DNA of 64,000 nt from SZUA-36 sp963774415. GTDB lineage: Bacteria > Pseudomonadota > Gammaproteobacteria > Xanthomonadales > SZUA-36. Positions 60,226 to 64,000 of the stretch are shown here, piece by piece. Position 1 is the first letter of the stretch. Every line of letters begins with the position of its first letter. A program made the translations under genes and the position numbers. A model generated the notes under the pieces. That model was not told where the DNA came from. It did no database searches and was given only the letters and a program-made list of their open reading frames with translations. The stretch spans positions 806,001 through 870,000 of the forward strand of contig CAVZEU010000001.1 of the NCBI GenBank assembly GCA_963774415.1, read 5' to 3'.

Positions 60226-62702
60226 AGCCCACGGATGATTTCAGAATCGTCGGCAAACCGCGCCTGCGTGTCGATGCGCTCGCCAAGGTCACCGGCCAGA
60301 CCGTGTTTGCCGACGACATCACGTTGCCGCGCATGCTGCATTGCAAACTGCTGCGTTCCAGCGTTCCACACGCCCTGATCGAAAGGCTGGACGCCGGGCG
60401 CGCGCGCGCCCTCCCCGGCGTCAGGCTGGTGCTGACGGGCGAGGATTTTCCGGTCGAATACGGCATCATGCCGGTCAGCCAGGACGAACGGCCGCTGTGC
60501 CGCGACAAGGTCCGCTACGTCGGCGACCCGCTCGCCGCCGTGATCGCCGACGACGAGCGCACCGCAGAAGCAGCCCTGGCCTTGATTGAAGTCGATTACC
60601 AGCCGCTGGAGACCGTGGCCACGGCCAGTGAAGCGCTGCAGGCCTGCGACGCGCCGATCCAGGATTACGGCGAGGAAAACAACATCCACCGGCGCTTGTC
60701 CTATGCCTTCGGCGACGTCGAGGCAGCCCTCGAGGCGGCCGATTACGTCTTCGAAGATACCTTCAGCTATGCCGGCAACACCCACATGGCCATCGAGCAG
60801 CACGCCTCGGTGGCCGCCGCCGACCCCGACGGCCGCGTGACCCTGTATTCCAGCACCCAGAACCCCCATTACCTGCACCGCGCGCTGACCAAGGCGCTGG
60901 AGATGCCGGCGGCGCACATCCGCGTCGTCGCCTGCCCCAATGGCGGCGGCTTTGGCGGCAAGTGCGATCCGTTCAACCACGAGATCGTCGTTACCCGCGC
61001 TTCCCTGCGGCTCGGCCGGCCGGTGAAGATCTGCCTGACCCGGGAAGAGGTCTTTTATTGCCACCGCGGCCGCCACCCGACCATCATGAAGCTGCGCACC
61101 GGCGTCAACCGTGACGGCAGCCTCACCGGCATGCGCCTCGAGACCTTGCTGGACGGCGGCGCGTACGGCTCCCACGGTATCGCCAGCACGTTCTACAGCG
61201 CGGTGCTGCAGCCTTTGCCCTACCAACTGCCCCGTTACAGTTTCGGCGCCTGCCGGGTATTCACCAACAAGCCCCCGTGCGGGCCCAAACGCGGCCACGG
61301 CACGCCGCAGCCGCGCTTCGGCCAGGAAGTCCAACTCGACAAGATCGCCGAAAAGCTGCAAATAGACCCGGCCGAGCTACGGCTGAAACTGATCGCGCCC
61401 GCCGATTCGCTGACCTGCAATTACCTCTCGATCGGCGCGATCGGCATGCGCGAATGCATCGAAAAGGTCGTCAAACGCGCGGATTGGCAGCACAAACACC
61501 GGCAACTGCCCGCCGGCCGGGGAGTCGGCCTGGCCTGCGGGGCCTACATGAGCGGCGCCGGCACCGCGATATACTGGAACAAGATGCCGCACAGCGGTGT
61601 CCAGCTCAAGCTGGACCGCAGCGGCGGCGTCACGGTCTATTGCGGCTGTACCGACGTCGGCCAGGGTTCCGATGACGTACTCGTCAGCCTGGTCGCGGAG
61701 GTCCTGGGCATCCCGACCCTCGATGTCCGCTGCGTCACCGGCGATACCAGCCTGGCCCCGGTCGACCTCGGTTCCTATTCCAGCCGCGTGACGCTGATGA
61801 TGGGCAACGCCGCCATCGAGGCGGCCGGCCGCGCCCTTGAGCTGATCGGCGCGGCGGTGGCCGCGAAGCTGGGCTGCCCGCAAGGCAACGTCTGTTTCGC
61901 CGAGGCCCGCGTCTTCGACGGCAGCGACCCCGAACAAGGCATGACTTTCCAGGAAGCCGTGGTCTGCGCGGAGGAAATGCACGGCACGGTCGTTACGGCG
62001 GGCTCCTACACGCCCCCCCGGCAAGCGGGCCGCTACCCGGGCGCCGGGGTCGGGCCTTCGCCGACCTACTCCTATTCGGCGGCGGTCGCGGAAGTCGAGG
62101 TCGACACCGAAACCGGCGCCGTTGCGGTTTCCCGCGTCTATCTCGCCCACGATATCGGCCGTTCCCTCAACCCCGTTTCGGTTCGGGGCCAGGTCATCGG
62201 CGGTGTCTACATGGGTATCGGTGAAGCGCTGATGGAGGAGCAGGCTGCCACGCGCCTGCCGCCGCGACTCTCAAACGCGCTGGTGCACCAGGGGCCGTCG
62301 GTATTGGACTACAAGACGCTGACAGCCAACGACATGCCCGAAGTCTTCGTCGATATCGTCGAGAGCGCCGATCCCAACGGGCCGTTCGGTGCCAAGGAAG
62401 TGGGCCAGGGCCCGTTGCTGCCGGTCGTGCCCGCCATCGCCAACGCCGTTTACGACGCCGTCGGTGTACGCATCGACGAGGTGCCGATCAGCGCGGACAA
62501 GGTATTGAGGGCGCTGGAGAGAAAAGCCGCCGGCAAGGACCCACGCACGGGCCCGGACGCTTTCCCCGCCGTCGAGTGGCCGCAACCGGTCTTCGTGGTG
62601 CCGCCCGCCGAAGGCGGCGACGGCAAGGCGAGCGTGATGCCCGAGCGCAAACACGCGGCGAAAATGCACCGCATGGACCAGGTCGGCGGGAGCGGAGGCT
62701 GA
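60222..62702 (+). CDS. hcrA: 4-hydroxybenzoyl-CoA reductase alpha subunit (molybdenum)
   Basis: 826 residues from ATG 60222 (4-bp overlap with hcrC). Xanthine-oxidase-family Mo subunit: VGDPLAAVIADDERTAEAAL, GGGFGGKCDPFNHEI, KRGHGTPQPRF and active-site Glu726 in FGAKEVGQGPLLPV. Removes the para-hydroxyl of 4-hydroxybenzoyl-CoA as water to give benzoyl-CoA. About 55 residues longer than the usual ~770; the extra stretch follows KVLRALERK and is Pro/Gly/Glu rich with no recognised domain. Depends on Mo cofactor (modABC in this window). Confidence 0.93.
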   Translation: MKPTDDFRIVGKPRLRVDALAKVTGQTVFADDITLPRMLHCKLLRSSVPHALIERLDAGRARALPGVRLVLTGEDFPVEYGIMPVSQDERPLCRDKVRYVGDPLAAVIADDERTAEAALALIEVDYQPLETVATASEALQACDAPIQDYGEENNIHRRLSYAFGDVEAALEAADYVFEDTFSYAGNTHMAIEQHASVAAADPDGRVTLYSSTQNPHYLHRALTKALEMPAAHIRVVACPNGGGFGGKCDPFNHEIVVTRASLRLGRPVKICLTREEVFYCHRGRHPTIMKLRTGVNRDGSLTGMRLETLLDGGAYGSHGIASTFYSAVLQPLPYQLPRYSFGACRVFTNKPPCGPKRGHGTPQPRFGQEVQLDKIAEKLQIDPAELRLKLIAPADSLTCNYLSIGAIGMRECIEKVVKRADWQHKHRQLPAGRGVGLACGAYMSGAGTAIYWNKMPHSGVQLKLDRSGGVTVYCGCTDVGQGSDDVLVSLVAEVLGIPTLDVRCVTGDTSLAPVDLGSYSSRVTLMMGNAAIEAAGRALELIGAAVAAKLGCPQGNVCFAEARVFDGSDPEQGMTFQEAVVCAEEMHGTVVTAGSYTPPRQAGRYPGAGVGPSPTYSYSAAVAEVEVDTETGAVAVSRVYLAHDIGRSLNPVSVRGQVIGGVYMGIGEALMEEQAATRLPPRLSNALVHQGPSVLDYKTLTANDMPEVFVDIVESADPNGPFGAKEVGQGPLLPVVPAIANAVYDAVGVRIDEVPISADKVLRALERKAAGKDPRTGPDAFPAVEWPQPVFVVPPAEGGDGKASVMPERKHAAKMHRMDQVGGSGG

Positions 62703-62704
62703 AC

Positions 62705-63736
62705 GTGCTGAGGTTGCCGCATTTCGAATTCCATGCGCCCTCAGAACTCGGGGAGGCCGCGCGGATACTGTCCGACAGCGGACCGGGCGCCATGCTGCTG
62801 GCAGGGGGCACGGACCTCTTGCCCAATATGAAACGCCGTCAGCAGACACCGGTCACGCTGATTGCGCTTGGCCGGATCGGGTCCCTGAGCGAGGCTGCCG
62901 TGAAGCCTTCCGGGAACTCGGGCGCGAAACTCGGCGCCGGTCTCAAGCTCAGCGCGATCGTCAACAATACGGTCATCCGTGAACAATACACCGCACTGTG
63001 GCGGGCTGCCGGGCTGGTGGCGAGCCCCCAGTTGCGCAACATGGCCAGTCTCGGCGGCAACCTTTGCCTCGACACGCGCTGCAGCTACTACAACCAGAGC
63101 GAACACTGGCGTCAGTCGGTCGACAACTGCCTGAAAACTGGCGGGGAAATATGCTGGGCCGTGACCAAGAGCTCCCAGTGCCGGGCCGTTTCATCCACCG
63201 ATACCGCGCCCGCCCTGCTGGCCCTCGGCGCCCGGGTGCGGCTGGTCTCAGCGGCGGGCGAGCGGCTGCTGCCGCTGAGCGAGTTCTATCTTGACGACGG
63301 TATCGACTACAGCGCACGCCGCCCGGATGAGATCCTCGCGGAGGTGCTGCTGACACCGGCCGACGGCTGGAAAAGCACCTACTGGAAGCTGCGCCGCCGC
63401 GGCTCGATCGACTTCCCGGTCCTGTCCGTGGCCGCGGCCGTGAAGACGGAGCCGGACGGCTCGGTCAGCGAGGCCCGCCTCGTACTGGGCGCCCTGGCTT
63501 CGAGGCCGGTCTGGTGCGAGGCCGCCGGGGAGTTCCTCAGGGGCAAAAAGCTCGGCGACGATGTCATCGAAGAAACCGGGCGCATCATGAGCGAAGCCGT
63601 CAGGCCGGTGAACAATACCGACCTCGTGCCGCTGTGGCGGAAGAAAGCCATCCCCCATTACGTCAGACATGCGCTACGCGAACTGCGCGGCGATGACCTG
63701 ACCGACCTGCGCCGGCGTTGCAGCGGCGCCCACTGA
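62705..63736 (+). CDS. hcrB: 4-hydroxybenzoyl-CoA reductase beta subunit (FAD, 4Fe-4S)
   Basis: 343 residues from GTG 62705, with GGAGG upstream. FAD-binding pattern of CODH medium subunits (AMLLAGGTDLLPNMKRRQ; SLGGNLCLDTRCSYYNQ). The loop that carries the extra [4Fe-4S] specific to 4-HBCR is present: Cys126, Cys142, Cys150, Cys159 (spacing 16-8-9). It accepts electrons from ferredoxin and passes them to HcrC/HcrA. Confidence 0.93.
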   Translation: MLRLPHFEFHAPSELGEAARILSDSGPGAMLLAGGTDLLPNMKRRQQTPVTLIALGRIGSLSEAAVKPSGNSGAKLGAGLKLSAIVNNTVIREQYTALWRAAGLVASPQLRNMASLGGNLCLDTRCSYYNQSEHWRQSVDNCLKTGGEICWAVTKSSQCRAVSSTDTAPALLALGARVRLVSAAGERLLPLSEFYLDDGIDYSARRPDEILAEVLLTPADGWKSTYWKLRRRGSIDFPVLSVAAAVKTEPDGSVSEARLVLGALASRPVWCEAAGEFLRGKKLGDDVIEETGRIMSEAVRPVNNTDLVPLWRKKAIPHYVRHALRELRGDDLTDLRRRCSGAH

Positions 63737-63878
63737 CCGGGCTGTAACCTCCATGGGCGTTGAATGCAAAGGGCGGCGGCCCGAAAGCTGATGCTGCCTT
63801 GGCCGTCAATGACGGCGCTTACCGGCAGGGTCTTGCGGATGTTAGACTTTGCCGCAGGAAAATAACCGGAAAACAAGC

Positions 63879-64000
63879 ATGAGCGACATACCGTCCGACC
63901 TGCTGATTGCGCAGGCAGCAGCGAAAAAACCCATACAGAGCATCGCCGCGGCGTTGGGCATGGACGACGGCGACCTGATCCCCTATGGCCACGACAAGGC
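63879..64000 (+). CDS. fhs: Formate-tetrahydrofolate ligase, N-terminal fragment
   Basis: First 40 residues seen: MSDIPSDLLIAQAAAKKPI, QSIAAALGMDDGDLIPYGHD, which match the start of Fhs (IAQAAxxKPI..IAxxLGLxxDDxxxYG). Makes 10-formyl-THF from formate with ATP. The gene runs off the window. 142 bp after hcrB, no strong promoter recognised; relation to the aromatic operon is unclear. Confidence 0.85.
   Translation, partial: MSDIPSDLLIAQAAAKKPIQSIAAALGMDDGDLIPYGHDK

Overview
The window is high-GC proteobacterial DNA (Beta- or Gammaproteobacteria; the sequence alone does not decide). It has tightly packed, often 4-bp-overlapping operons and no rRNA, tRNA, insertion sequence or CRISPR array that I could see. 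Its core is a nearly complete ATP-dependent anaerobic benzoyl-CoA pathway, which points to a facultative anaerobe (for example a denitrifier) that degrades aromatic acids.

Left part (1-15.8 kb): the tail of an RND efflux pump; a peroxiredoxin-like gene next to a decayed TetR-type relic; a lipoprotein amidohydrolase; a regulator-modABC molybdate uptake operon whose promoter sits inside a perfect palindrome; a MoxR ATPase / CoxE-type VWA pair; a Ub-Mut7-C RNase-fold protein; a CBS protein; a secreted unknown; and a Tat-exported molybdenum hydroxylase large subunit with no small subunit beside it.

Middle part (15.9-37.7 kb): a DUF1223 protein; a five-gene cluster (thermostable-hemolysin family, AMP-forming acyl ligase, haem-oxygenase-like di-iron oxidase, SDR, TPR protein) that looks like a small lipid- or acyl-metabolite pathway; GFA, GST and Ada-like genes; then a striking three-gene exported cluster made of a CsgG-like protein, a 1159-aa transglutaminase-like protein with seven perfect-length 15-residue repeats and a ParB/sulfiredoxin-like C-terminus, and a 731-aa protein ending in a degenerate nuclease-like domain. 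MAPEG, transglutaminase, fructosamine-kinase, di-haem peroxidase, LuxR-type and cytochrome b561 genes follow, then a structured 490-bp intergenic region (candidate small RNA) and a TonB-dependent receptor.

Right part (38-64 kb): a five-gene operon of indolepyruvate- and 2-oxoacid:ferredoxin oxidoreductases, a GST, an orphan HerA ATPase, then two divergent operons. The minus operon holds korA-korB, a ferritin-like protein, had and a BzdR/BoxR-type regulator. The plus operon holds oah, dch, bcrC-B-A-D, ferredoxin, two GNATs, a hotdog thioesterase and hcrC-A-B. Together these convert 4-hydroxybenzoyl-CoA to benzoyl-CoA (Hcr), reduce it with ATP and ferredoxin electrons (Bcr, Fdx, Kor), hydrate it (Dch), oxidise it (Had) and open the ring (Oah). 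The molybdate importer at the left would supply the Mo that Hcr needs. A shared palindrome, ATACAT-N9-ATGTAT, lies 31-34 bp before iorA and before oah and suggests common control of the two redox/aromatic operon groups. The window ends in the start of a formate-tetrahydrofolate ligase gene. No aryl-CoA ligase is present in the window.
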